A DNA stretch of 64,000 nt from Streptomyces syringium (GCF_017876625.1 NZ_JAGIOH010000001.1:2480001-2544000), one strand, 5' to 3'. Shown: positions 42,716 to 53,836, numbered from the stretch's first letter. Made by a program: numbers and translations. The notes: generated by a model from the letters alone, not told the origin.

Positions 42716-43780
42716 TCACCCCCCGGGTGACTGCAGCATCGTGGCCGGGGTCGGGCGCTCGGGGATCGATGACTGGACCCTCGCCGACCGGTCCTTGGGG
42801 CACAGCTGGGTGCCGCGGTGGCCACCGCGCAGCAGGGCCGCGCCCAGTGGTGTCAGCGTGTGCATCACCGCGCTGCCGTTGCGCAGGGTGAGCACCAGCC
42901 CGGCCTCGCGCAGCACGCCGGCGTGCTGGCTGGCCGAGGCCGCCGATACGCCCACCCGGCGGGCGAGTTCGCTCGTCGTGCAGCCGCCCCCTATCGAACC
43001 GAGGACCGCCGAGCGGGTGTGGCCGACCAGCTTGCCCAGCGAGCGCGGGGCGTGCGTGACCGCGGGCGCGGACTCCGACATGTGCCGGGCGGGGTAGACG
43101 AGCACCGGGGTGAGCTCGGGGTTCTGGAAGGCCACCGGGGTGCGTCGGCAGAAGAACGACGGCAGGAGGAGTAACCCCCGCCCGTTCAGATGCAGATCGC
43201 GGTCCACGGGGTAGTCGCACTCCAGCACCGGTGCCCGCCAGCGCATCATCGGCGGCAGCGAGGACAGCAGCGCGTCGGCTCCGCCGTCCAGCAGCGCCCG
43301 GCCGCGCACCGCGCGGTCGGCTTCGATCTGCGCCTGGATGTGCGGCCAGTACGGCTCGATGGCCGCCTGGTGATAGGCGTGCAGCGCGCCGATCAGCTTG
43401 CCGAACGCCCGGGCGTCGCCCTCGGCGAGCGATCGTATCCAAGCGGGCAGCGTCCGCGCGCCGGCCACCCGGCCCAGCTCCTGGTGGACCCGGTCGGCGG
43501 GCGTGGCCCGCAGCGCCTGCATCCCCGACTCGAGCCCGAGTACGCCTTCGGGCGGGGTCAAGAAGTCGGGGAAATATCCGCGCGAGGGTACCAGCGGCGC
43601 GAGAAGCCGAGTTTCACCATTCAACCGAGTGCGGGTTTCCGAGCGCCAATCCCCGAAGATCGACTCGCCTTGTTTGTCCCGAAGTCGGTGCAAGCTCAAT
43701 ACGGTTTCCCAGAGTGCGTCCGGGTCTCCGGCCAGGCGCAACCGGGCCAGATCGAGTCCAGTGAAATGGACACGCAGCAC
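42716..43780 (-). CDS. ArsR-like helix-turn-helix regulator with DUF5937
   Basis: A 354-residue regulator. Residues 1-240 match the DUF5937 pattern of Streptomyces ArsR-type proteins (LARLRLAGDPDALWETVLSLHRLRD ... PAWIRSLAEG ... LLLLPSFFCRRTPVAFQNPELTPVLVYPARH); the winged helix follows (GKLVGHTRSAVLGSIGGGCTTSELARRVGVSAASASQHAGVLREAGLVLTLRNGSAVMHTLTPLG). GTG at 43780 after GGGGG is preferred over an upstream frame without homology. The last twenty residues (VQSSIPERPTPATMLQSPGG) are encoded by the reverse of a permease-end repeat copy, so the original C-terminus has probably been replaced. Confidence 0.87.
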   Translation of the reverse strand: MLRVHFTGLDLARLRLAGDPDALWETVLSLHRLRDKQGESIFGDWRSETRTRLNGETRLLAPLVPSRGYFPDFLTPPEGVLGLESGMQALRATPADRVHQELGRVAGARTLPAWIRSLAEGDARAFGKLIGALHAYHQAAIEPYWPHIQAQIEADRAVRGRALLDGGADALLSSLPPMMRWRAPVLECDYPVDRDLHLNGRGLLLLPSFFCRRTPVAFQNPELTPVLVYPARHMSESAPAVTHAPRSLGKLVGHTRSAVLGSIGGGCTTSELARRVGVSAASASQHAGVLREAGLVLTLRNGSAVMHTLTPLGAALLRGGHRGTQLCPKDRSARVQSSIPERPTPATMLQSPGG

Positions 43781-44120
43781 CAAACCCCCACATGAGACAT
43801 CCGCAACCACCCCCCGCTCACTGAGTATGCACACCGATACGAGGTGTTACCACGCCCTTTTGGCCACAGTTGAAAGGAGTCGCGGCGAACATCGCAGAAG
43901 CGAAATGCTATTCACGCACTCAGGGCCGCACCCGCTCGTTCCCGTGGGGGGTGGCGAGCGAAAAAGCGGTCGCTGAGTATGCGAGTTGCCGCCCGAGCCG
44001 ATGCGGGCGGCAACAACTCCCGGTGGGGGAGTAAAGAGGGGCGGCGCTCCCGCACGGGCGCCGCCCCTTCGCCGTGCTCTGACGCCGGATGAAACCGACC
44101 TGTCACCTGCCGGTCACGCT
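43781..44120. other. Intergenic region with two stable hairpins
   Basis: No gene recognised. Hairpin A: GTTGCCGCCC (43985-43994) with GGGCGGCAAC (44005-44014). Hairpin B: GGGGCGGCGC (44038-44047) with GCGCCGCCCC (44058-44067), followed by TTCGCC. Between them lies CTCCC-GGTGG-GGGAG. A short motif GAGTATGC occurs twice (about 43824 and 43976). Arrangement suggests tandem terminators of a lost or unrecognised small transcript. Confidence 0.55.
44038..44067. terminator. 10-bp stem terminator-like hairpin
   Basis: GGGGCGGCGC and GCGCCGCCCC with a ten-base loop. It has the usual form of Streptomyces terminators, without a strong T-run. Confidence 0.55.
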
Positions 44121-44218
44121 CCCGGGGCTCCGCCCCGGACCCCGGTCCTCAAACTCCCCCAGCTACCGCTGGGAGGTGCCCCCAGCGGGCTGGATTTCCC
44201 AGCCCGCCCGGCGTCCGG
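44121..44218. repeat. Intergenic repeat modules after ppdK
   Basis: GGGGCTCCGCCCCGGACCCCGG, then CCCCCAGCTACCGCTGGGAGG and CCCCCAGCGGGCTGGATTTCCCAGCCCG. The middle module is the reverse complement of part of the 33046-33250 element. Located just downstream of ppdK's stop (minus strand), where it can fold and may act as its terminator. Confidence 0.7.
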
Positions 44219-44230
44219 CACAGCGCCGCG

Positions 44231-46945
<2,715 letters not shown>

Positions 46946-47326
46946 GGGACTCGACTCCTCACTGGGGTCCCCCCGTACACAGATGGGGGAGGGCCTGCTC
47001 AAACGTGCTGACGGCGGGGAGCCTACCCAGATCGAAGGCTTCTGGGCAGGTCCACTCCGCCGTCATACGGCTGTAACCACCCGTCCGCCAACAGATCGAA
47101 AGTGATCCATCTGGCGGGCGACGAAGGGGGTCAACTTCAAAGCTTGAACCCAACCTCACGGATACCATCCGCACCATCACAGGGTGTCGAGAAATCGAGC
47201 CATTCGCCGTCGGAAAGTGAACGCAAGAGGGGTGGCACGCAGTGCCACCCCTCAGAAGATTGACCCTCGCCTCAACCGCTCATCTGAGCGGACACTCGAT
47301 CAGTGGTGGCGAGAATCACGCCGTCC
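46946..47326. other. Intergenic region between dus and ppdK
   Basis: 381 bases holding the ppdK promoter and leader and the dus terminator. No ORF here shows a ribosome binding site and protein-like composition. A/T content is higher around 47080-47160, a likely place for the ppdK promoter, but I cannot name -35 and -10 boxes with confidence. Confidence 0.45.
47227..47253 (-). terminator. dus terminator hairpin
   Basis: GAGGGGTGGCAC (47227-47238) and GTGCCACCCCTC (47242-47253), a perfect 12-bp stem with a GCA loop, about 75 bases beyond the dus stop. Confidence 0.8.
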
Positions 47327-48457
47327 TCAGCCGCCGGACGTGTCGAGCTCGGCGTCCGCGCTCACGGCCGCGCAGTCGTAGGGATCGTTGAGCCAGCCAT
47401 CCGGGAGGACGACCCGGTTCCGCCCCGAGGTCCGCCCGCGCGGGCCGTCGGCGCCGACCGGCCAGGGCTGGTCCAGGTCCAGCTCGCTCAGAAGAGCGTC
47501 CATTTCGCCCAGGGATGAGGTGATAGCGAGCTTCCGTCGCATGTCCGAGCCGATCGAGAAGCCCTTGGTGTACCAGGCGACGTGCTTGCGGAAGTCGATG
47601 ACACCGCGCTCCTCGCTCTCCAGCCACTCCCCCAGCAGCTCGGCGTGGCGCAGCATGACACGGGCGACCTCCTTGAGGGTGGGCGCGGCAGGGGCAGCGC
47701 CGCCGCCCTCGAAGGCGCCGACCAGGTCACCGAAGAGCCAGGGGCGGCCCAGGCAGCCGCGCCCGACCACGACACCGTCGCAGCCGGTCTCGCGCATCAT
47801 GCGCACGGCGTCGTCCGCCGACCAGATGTCGCCGTTTCCGAGCACCGGGATCTCGGGGACGGTCTCCTTCAGGCGGGCGATGGCGTCCCAGTCGGCCGTC
47901 CCGCCGTAGTGCTGGGCGGCCGTGCGGCCGTGCAGGGCGATGGCGGTGACGCCCTCCTCGACGGCGATCCGGCCGGCGTCGAGGTAGGTGATGTGGTCGT
48001 CGTCGATGCCCTTGCGCATCTTCATGGTCACGGGCAGCGCACCCGCGTTGCCGACCGCCTCGCGCAGGATCGAGCGCAGCAGGTTCCGCTTGAAGGGCAG
48101 CGCGGAGCCGCCGCCCTTGCGGGTGACCTTGGGGACGGGGCAGCCGAAGTTCAGGTCGATGTGGTCGGCGAGGTCCTCGTCCACGATCATGCGGACGGCC
48201 CGGCCGACGGTGACCGGGTCGACGCCGTAGAGCTGGATCGAGCGCGGCTTCTCGGTGCCGTCGAAGTGGATCAGCCGCATGGTCTTGGCGTCCCGTTCGA
48301 CGAGCGCCCGGGTGGTGATCATCTCGCTGACGAAGAGCCCCTTGCCGCCGGAGAACTCACGGCACAGCGTGCGGAAGGGCGCGTTGGTGATCCCGGCCAT
48401 CGGGGCCAGGACCACCGGCGGCTGCACCGAGTGCGGGCCGATCTGGAGCTGCGTCAT
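47327..48457 (-). CDS. dusB: tRNA-dihydrouridine synthase
   Basis: A 376-residue FMN enzyme that reduces uridines in the tRNA D-loop. TIM barrel features: APMAGITNAPFRTLCREFSGGKGLFVSEMI, the catalytic-Cys motif HIDLNFGCPVPKVTRKGGGSAL, VTMKMRKGIDDDH, ALHGRTAAQHYGGTADW and GVVVGRGCLGRPW for FMN phosphate binding. The C-terminal helical tRNA-binding domain follows (DFRKHVAWYTKGFSIGSDMRRKL). ATG at 48457. The tail PDGWLNDPYDCAAVSADAELDTSGG is typical of the streptomycete enzyme. The exact Dus subgroup is inferred. Confidence 0.94.
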   Translation of the reverse strand: MTQLQIGPHSVQPPVVLAPMAGITNAPFRTLCREFSGGKGLFVSEMITTRALVERDAKTMRLIHFDGTEKPRSIQLYGVDPVTVGRAVRMIVDEDLADHIDLNFGCPVPKVTRKGGGSALPFKRNLLRSILREAVGNAGALPVTMKMRKGIDDDHITYLDAGRIAVEEGVTAIALHGRTAAQHYGGTADWDAIARLKETVPEIPVLGNGDIWSADDAVRMMRETGCDGVVVGRGCLGRPWLFGDLVGAFEGGGAAPAAPTLKEVARVMLRHAELLGEWLESEERGVIDFRKHVAWYTKGFSIGSDMRRKLAITSSLGEMDALLSELDLDQPWPVGADGPRGRTSGRNRVVLPDGWLNDPYDCAAVSADAELDTSGG

Positions 48458-48535
48458 GAAAGCGGGTTTCCTCGGGCTCGTGCGGAGGGGGTCGACCGTC
48501 CATTGTCCCCCATGCGGTTCCCTCCCCCATTCGGG

Positions 48536-49477
48536 TCAGGATTCGGCGAGTGCCAGGGCGTGCAGTCGCCGCAGGCGCTCGTGGGTCTCCTCGTCGGCGG
48601 GGGTGAAGGTCACCACGCGGGCGCCGGGGTGGGGGCCGGTCCACAGACCGTTGTGGTCCAGGCGCAGCAGGCCCACGCGCGCCTGCTGGTAGGTCTTCGT
48701 CCGATGGCCGACGGGCTGGACGACCTCGTGTCGCGCCCAGATCTGCCGGAACTCGGGCGAGGCGTCGAGCAGCCTCTTGAGCAGGCACTTCCAGGCGGGT
48801 TCGGCGATGTGCTCGGCCATGGCGGCCCGGAACTTGCCGGCCATGGCCCGCATCTGCTCCTCCCGGTCGACGACGCTCGCGGCCCAGTCGCGGTTGGTGA
48901 AGGTGAGCCACAGGCAGTTGCGCTCCTCCTGCGGCAGGGCGTCGAGGTCGCACATCAGCGTCGCGTAGGTGCGGTTGTAGGCGAGGATGTCGTACCGCGC
49001 GTTCTGCACACAGGCGGGGAAGGGGTCCAGTCGCTCCAGGATCTGCCGGAGCGCCGGCGAGACGCCCGTGCACGCGGTGTCGGGCATGGGGTCCGCGGTA
49101 CCGGCCAGGGCGAAGAGGTGGGCGCGCTCACCGGGGTCGAAGAGCAGCGCGCGGGCGATGGAGTCGAGGACCTGCGCGGACACCTGGATGGCCCTGGCCT
49201 GCTCCAGCCACGTGTACCAGGTGACGCCGACGGCGGCGAGCTGCGCCACCTCCTCGCGGCGCAGTCCGGGGGTGCGCCGGCGGCGGCCGCGCGGGAGGCC
49301 CACCTGTTCGGGGGAGATGCGCTCGCGGCGGCTGCGCAGGAAGGCGGCGAGTTCGCTGCGGCGGACGTCCGAGGCGGTCATGGCCGACCCGGCCGACATG
49401 GCCGCCGGGGCTGTCGCGGCCGGCATGACTGACGCGGCCGTCGTGACTGCCGGGGTCTCCTGCACCATCGTGGTCAT
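48536..49477 (-). CDS. XRE regulator with MmyB-like ligand domain
   Basis: A 313-residue regulator. After a low-complexity Ala/Met/Thr N-terminus (1-32) comes an HTH_31-type helix-turn-helix (about 35-110: ELAAFLRSRRERISPEQVGLP ... TPGLRREEVAQLAAVGVTWYTWLEQAR) and the MmyB-like PAS-fold domain (about 130-295: YDILAYNRTYATLMCDL, WAASVVDREEQMRAMAGKFRAAMAEH, GLLRLDHNGLW). Such proteins probably sense a fatty or other ligand and repress a divergent gene. ATG at 49477 after TTGGAGA. Divergent from an MFS exporter, its probable target. Confidence 0.9.
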   Translation of the reverse strand: MTTMVQETPAVTTAASVMPAATAPAAMSAGSAMTASDVRRSELAAFLRSRRERISPEQVGLPRGRRRRTPGLRREEVAQLAAVGVTWYTWLEQARAIQVSAQVLDSIARALLFDPGERAHLFALAGTADPMPDTACTGVSPALRQILERLDPFPACVQNARYDILAYNRTYATLMCDLDALPQEERNCLWLTFTNRDWAASVVDREEQMRAMAGKFRAAMAEHIAEPAWKCLLKRLLDASPEFRQIWARHEVVQPVGHRTKTYQQARVGLLRLDHNGLWTGPHPGARVVTFTPADEETHERLRRLHALALAES

Positions 49478-49509
49478 TCTCCAAGGGTGCGGGACGCCCC
49501 AGTCGGTTG

Positions 49510-49548
49510 CCAGGTACTGCTTGTACCAGGATAAAGGCACTCTGGTAC
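49510..49548. promoter_or_regulatory. Operator-like inverted repeat between the MmyB-type regulator and the MFS gene
   Basis: GTACCAG (49523-49529) and CTGGTAC (49542-49548) form a dyad, and a third CAGGTAC half-site lies at 49511-49517. They sit in the 101-bp divergent promoter region, where the neighbouring HTH regulator would be expected to bind. Confidence 0.5.
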
Positions 49549-49578
49549 CCGGCTCCGCGAGCCGTCATCGTCGTATCC

Positions 49579-51099
49579 GTGAGTCGAATCCCGATACCGA
49601 AGACAGCCCCGCCTGCCCCGTCCATCCCCTCCACCTCGTCCGTCCCCTCTGCCGCTGACGCCTCCACCGTCCCCTCCTCCCCCTCCTCCCCCGCTTCCCC
49701 GGCCTCATCGGCGGGCGGGACAGCGCTGAGCCCGCTCGGGCTGTTCACCGTGCTGATGGGCGCGGCGCTGCCGATGGTGGACTTCTTCATCGTCAACGTC
49801 GCGCTGCCCACCATCGACCACGATCTGCACGCGGGCCCCGCCATGCTGGAGATGGTGGTCGGCGGCTACGGCGTCGCGTACGCGGTGCTGCTGGTGCTCG
49901 GCGGGCGGCTGGGCGACATGGTGGGCCGGCGGCGGCTGTTCCTGTGGGGCACGGCTGCTTTCGGTGTGACGTCGGTGGCGTGCGGGCTCGCGCCCGACGC
50001 CTGGACGCTGGTCGCGGCGCGGGTCGCGCAGGGCGCGGCGTCCGCGCTGATGATGCCGCAGGTGCTGGCGACCATCCAGGCCACCACCCAGGGTGCGCGC
50101 CGCACCAAGGCGCTCAGCATGTACAGCGGCACGGCCGGGGTCGCGAGCGCGGTCGGCCAGGTGCTGGGCGGGGTGCTGGTCTCCGTCGACCTCTTCGGTA
50201 CCGGCTGGCGCTCGATCTTCCTGGTCAACGCGCCGGTCGCGGCGCTCGTGCTGCTGCTGACGGTCCGCGCGGTGCCCGAGACGCGCTCGGAGCACCCGAC
50301 GAGGGTGGACGGGCGCGGCACGGTGCTGCTGTCGCTGACGCTGGTGTCCCTGCTGCTGCCGCTGACGGAGGGCCGCTCGGCGGGGTGGCCGGTGTGGTCG
50401 TGGGTGCTGCTGGCGGTGTTCCCCTTCGCGGCCGTGGCGTTCGTGGTGGTGGAGCGGCGTGAGGAGCGGGCCGGGCGGACGCCGCTGGTGCCGCCGTCGC
50501 TGCTGCGGATCCACTCGGTGCGCAGCGGGCTGGCACTCCTCGTGCCGTTCTCCATCGGCTGGGGCGGCTTCATGTTCGTGATCGCGGTGGCGTTGCAGGA
50601 GGGACTCCGGCTGGGCCCGCTCGCGGCGGGGGTGGCGCTGGTGCCGCTGTGCCTGACGTTCCTGCTCGGCTCGACGGTCGGTCCCCGGCTGGGCGCGCGC
50701 TACGGGCGGCGGGCGGTGACGGCCGGGACGCTGATCCAGGCGACCGGGCTGATCACCCTGGTGGCGACCTTCCACTGGGGCTGGGACGGACTCGGCGCGC
50801 TGGGGCCGGCCCCGGGGCTCGCCCTGCTGGGGCTGGGCCAGGGGGTGCTGCTGCCGCTGACCCTGCGGACCGTGCTGAGCGAGGTGCCGACGACGCAGGC
50901 GGGCGTCGGGGGCGGCGTCATGATCACCACGCAGCAGTCGTTCATGGCGCTCGGCGTCGCCACGCTCGGCACGCTCTTCCTCTCCCTGGCCCCGTCGGTC
51001 GGGATGCGCGACGCGCTGACGATCACGCTCGGGGCGCAGTTGGCGGCGGTGGCCGTGACGCTGCTGCTGAGCCTGCGGCTGCCGCGCGCGGTGGGGTGA
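49579..51099 (+). CDS. MFS drug/proton antiporter (DHA2, 14-TMS type)
   Basis: A 506-residue exporter with a Ser/Pro-rich N-terminal 45 residues and 14 predicted membrane segments. Family signatures: VDFFIVNVALPTIDHDL (motif D1), GGRLGDMVGRRRLFLWG (motif A), AARVAQGAASALMMPQVLATI (motif B) and GTAGVASAVGQVLGGVLV (motif C, antiporter). GTG at 49579 is chosen; the leading 24 codons of the longer frame overlap the operator region. Likely to export a toxic compound and to be repressed by the divergent regulator. The substrate is unknown. Confidence 0.9.
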   Translation: MSRIPIPKTAPPAPSIPSTSSVPSAADASTVPSSPSSPASPASSAGGTALSPLGLFTVLMGAALPMVDFFIVNVALPTIDHDLHAGPAMLEMVVGGYGVAYAVLLVLGGRLGDMVGRRRLFLWGTAAFGVTSVACGLAPDAWTLVAARVAQGAASALMMPQVLATIQATTQGARRTKALSMYSGTAGVASAVGQVLGGVLVSVDLFGTGWRSIFLVNAPVAALVLLLTVRAVPETRSEHPTRVDGRGTVLLSLTLVSLLLPLTEGRSAGWPVWSWVLLAVFPFAAVAFVVVERREERAGRTPLVPPSLLRIHSVRSGLALLVPFSIGWGGFMFVIAVALQEGLRLGPLAAGVALVPLCLTFLLGSTVGPRLGARYGRRAVTAGTLIQATGLITLVATFHWGWDGLGALGPAPGLALLGLGQGVLLPLTLRTVLSEVPTTQAGVGGGVMITTQQSFMALGVATLGTLFLSLAPSVGMRDALTITLGAQLAAVAVTLLLSLRLPRAVG

Positions 51100-51132
51100 G
51101 CGGGGGGCCGGAGAGGGCGAGGGCCCTTTCGG

Positions 51133-51180
51133 TGACACATGGAATGACAGATATTGAAATCTGTCATTCCATGTGTCACT
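51133..51180. promoter_or_regulatory. 48-bp perfect dyad upstream of the aldo/keto reductase
   Basis: A perfect 21-bp inverted repeat: left arm 51133-51153 (GTGACACATGGAATGACAGAT less its last base), right arm 51160-51180, loop ATTGAA. Unlike the terminators in this window it is AT-rich (about 40% G+C), which suits a protein-binding operator. It lies 34 bases after the MFS stop and 65 bases before the reductase start; the TetR gene two genes on is a candidate binder. It might also end MFS transcription. Confidence 0.6.
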
Positions 51181-51245
51181 CTTCTGGTGTCGGTTGGTTC
51201 CTCTCTCCGACGCCCCCTCCTCCGCCTCTTTTGAAGGAGCCCCCC

Positions 51246-52250
51246 GTGCTGCACCGCACTCTCGGCACCACCGGCCCCCAGGTATCCGCTCTCGGCCTCG
51301 GCGCGATGGGCATGTCCGCCCTGTACGGCGACGCGGACCGCACCGAGTCGATCGCCACGATCCACGCCGCGCTGGACGCCGGCGTCACCCTGATCGACAC
51401 CGGCGACTTCTACGGCATGGGCCACAACGAACTGCTCATCAACGAAGCCCTGCGCACCGCTCCCGCCGGGGCCCGCGAGAAGGCCCTCACCAGCGTCAAG
51501 TTCGGCGCCCTGCGCACGGTCGAGGGCGGCTTCACCGGCGTCGACGGCAGCCCCGCCGCCGTCAAGAACTTCGCCGCGTACTCCCTCCAGCGCCTGGGCA
51601 CCGGCCACATCGACGTCTACCGCCTCGCGCGTCTCGACCCGAAGGTGCCGATCGAGGAGACCGTCGGCGCCATCGCCGAGCTGGTCGAGGCCGGTCACGT
51701 CCGGCACATCGGCCTCTCCGAGGTGGGCGCCGAGACCATCCGCCGGGCCGCCGCCGTCGCGCCCATCGCCGATCTCCAGATCGAGTACTCGCTGATCTCG
51801 CGCGGCATCGAGGAGAGCATCCTGCCGACCGTCCGCGAGCTGGGCATCGGCGTCACCGCGTACGGCGTGCTCTCGCGCGGCCTGATCAGCGGCCACTTCA
51901 CGCCCGGCCGGCAGCTCGCCGCGAACGACTTCCGTGGCATGAGCCCGCGCTTCCAGGGCGAGAACCTCCGGCACAACCTCGGCCTGGTCGAGGCGCTCCG
52001 CAAGATCGCCGAGTCGAAGGGCGCGAGTGTCGCGCAGACGGCGATCGCCTGGGTCCTCGCCCAGGGCGAGGACATCGTCCCCCTGGTCGGCGCCCGCCGC
52101 CGGGACCGCCTCACCGAGGCGCTCGGCGCGCTGGACGTCACCCTCGACGCGGACGACCTCGCCGCCATCGAGCGAGCCGTCCCGGCGGGGGCGGCGGCGG
52201 GCGACCGCTACCCGACGGACCAGATGGCGCACCTCGACAGCGAGCGGTGA
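51246..52250 (+). CDS. Aldo/keto reductase with altered catalytic His
   Basis: A 334-residue AKR, (beta/alpha)8 barrel with NADPH-binding C-terminus. Catalytic Asp in LIDTGDFYGMGHNE, Tyr in the same segment, Lys in ALTSVKFGA. The fourth tetrad residue, normally His in a HRVDP-like motif, is replaced: the sequence reads YRLARLDPKVPIEETVGAIAELVEAG. C-terminal NADPH motif IVPLVGARRRDRLTEALGAL. GTG at 51246 after AAGGAG. A TetR gene follows 270 bases downstream on the same strand. Confidence 0.92.
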   Translation: MLHRTLGTTGPQVSALGLGAMGMSALYGDADRTESIATIHAALDAGVTLIDTGDFYGMGHNELLINEALRTAPAGAREKALTSVKFGALRTVEGGFTGVDGSPAAVKNFAAYSLQRLGTGHIDVYRLARLDPKVPIEETVGAIAELVEAGHVRHIGLSEVGAETIRRAAAVAPIADLQIEYSLISRGIEESILPTVRELGIGVTAYGVLSRGLISGHFTPGRQLAANDFRGMSPRFQGENLRHNLGLVEALRKIAESKGASVAQTAIAWVLAQGEDIVPLVGARRRDRLTEALGALDVTLDADDLAAIERAVPAGAAAGDRYPTDQMAHLDSER

Positions 52251-52522
52251 GCCCTCCGGGCCGGTTCCGGGGAAGGGGCCCCGGGACGGCACGTGAGGGC
52301 GACGCCCGCTGCCCGGGCAGCCCGGTCGGCAGCGGCGGCGGGCGCTGCCGGTCCCGGCGGGCACATGCTTCCGCCGCGACGGCCGGAAACCACCGCAGCG
52401 GAGCCCGGTGGCCTGTCTACCGACGCAGTCCGGCCTCCTCGGCCCTCCGAGGCACCGCCGGGTACGGTCCTCTACCAGGGGGCGTCCCACCGCCCCGCCC
52501 CGACCGAAAGGCACTGCCCGCG

Positions 52523-53104
52523 ATGCCGCCCGAGACCCTGACCCCCGACCGCATCCTCGAGGCCACCGAGGACGTGCTGCGCCGCTTCGGCCCGGCCAAG
52601 GCCACCGTGGTCGACGTGGCCCGGGCGCTGGGCGTCAGCCACGGCAGCGTCTACCGCCACTTCGGCAGCAAGGCCGCCCTGCGGGAGGCCGTCACCGAGC
52701 GCTGGCTCGACCAGTCGCACGCCGAGCTGTCCGCCGTCGCCGAAGCGGCCGGCCCGGCGGGGCCCCGGCTGCGCGCGTGGCTCACCGCCCTCTTCGCCGC
52801 CAAGCGCCGCAAGTCGGGCAGCGACCCCGAGCTGTTCGCGACGTACATGGTGCTCGTCGGCGAGAACAGCGGCGTCGTCGACCGGCACATCGAGACGATG
52901 ATCGAGCAGCTCGCGGGAATCGTCGAGAACGGCATAAGCCAGGGCGAGTTCCGCTCCGTCGACCCGGCGACGGCGGCCCGAGCGGTCTGGGACGCGACCA
53001 ACCGCTTCCACGACCCTGCCTACGCGGCCGACTGGTCCCGCCCGGGCATCGACGCCGCGTTCGACGCGGTGTGCGAGCTGGTGCTGCGGGGCCTGCACGC
53101 CTGA
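52523..53104 (+). CDS. TetR-family regulator
   Basis: A 193-residue regulator. The N-terminal TetR helix-turn-helix is clear (about 8-55: DRILEATEDVLRRFGPAKATVVDVARALGVSHGSVYRHFGSKAALREAV). The C-terminal ligand domain (about 75-190) resembles TetR_C_7/YbiH-like domains (LFATYMVLVGENSGVVDRHIETMIEQLAGIVENGI ... AARAVWDATNRFHDP). ATG at 52523 with an AAAGG site. Probably regulates the upstream AKR or itself; the AT-rich dyad at 51133-51180 is a possible operator. Confidence 0.92.
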   Translation: MPPETLTPDRILEATEDVLRRFGPAKATVVDVARALGVSHGSVYRHFGSKAALREAVTERWLDQSHAELSAVAEAAGPAGPRLRAWLTALFAAKRRKSGSDPELFATYMVLVGENSGVVDRHIETMIEQLAGIVENGISQGEFRSVDPATAARAVWDATNRFHDPAYAADWSRPGIDAAFDAVCELVLRGLHA

Positions 53105-53215
53105 TCGCCTGCGGCTCGGCTGCTCCCGTGAGGGGAGGTCGCGAGGACCGGCGGGGTGTCAGTGGCCGCCACTACGCTGTGTGTCAGCCCGCTTACCCGA
53201 GCAAGGAGGCGCATC

Positions 53216-53836
53216 ATGACAGCCATGGTCGAGATTCCGCGCGAGACTGCGTCGTCGATAAGCCCCCCAGTCCCGGGCTCCGATGAGTTCGGCTTCGACA
53301 AGATGCGCCGCGATCTGGAGCAGATCAACGCGGCCTTCCCTGACGGCTACCGAGGGGAGATCATCAGGGGGAGGATCGTCGTGTCGCCGTGGTCCAAGGG
53401 CAAGTACCGCCCGATGATGCGCAGCTTCGTCCGCCAAGTGACACCCCATGCGCCGGAGGGGCACGAGGTGGACACGGCTCCGTTTCTCTTCGTGTTCCCG
53501 AGCCACAGCAGAGGCTTCGGGCCTGATATCCACGTCTCGGACGCCGAACTGACGGATGTCGACAGCATCTACCTCCCTGGCGAAGCTCTCTCCTTGGTGG
53601 GTGAGCTGACTTCCAAGTCGACCGCGGACTTCGACCGCCTCGACAAGGTCGAGGTCTACGGCAAAGCGGGCGTGCCGGTCTACGTCCTTGTAGACGTGCT
53701 CAACGAGACCGTCACCGTCTATTCGTCCCCGGCCGAGGGTGGCTACCGAAGGCACACACTGATCAAGTTCGGCGACAAGGTCCAGATCCCGGCCCCCTTC
53801 GACTGCGAGCTCGACACCGCCGACTGGCAGGCCTGA
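53216..53836 (+). CDS. Uma2-family (DUF820) restriction-endonuclease-fold protein
   Basis: A 206-residue Uma2 protein, PD-(D/E)XK-like fold. Visible motifs: YRGEIIRGRIVVSPWSKGKY, GPDIHVSDAEL, and LVGELTSKSTADFDRLDKVEVYGKAGVPVYVLVDVLNETVTVYS, where the E...K positions of the nuclease core lie. These proteins are very numerous in Streptomyces and cyanobacteria; their biological role is not established. ATG at 53216 after AAGGAGG. Ends on the shared terminator with glyS. Confidence 0.9.
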   Translation: MTAMVEIPRETASSISPPVPGSDEFGFDKMRRDLEQINAAFPDGYRGEIIRGRIVVSPWSKGKYRPMMRSFVRQVTPHAPEGHEVDTAPFLFVFPSHSRGFGPDIHVSDAELTDVDSIYLPGEALSLVGELTSKSTADFDRLDKVEVYGKAGVPVYVLVDVLNETVTVYSSPAEGGYRRHTLIKFGDKVQIPAPFDCELDTADWQA

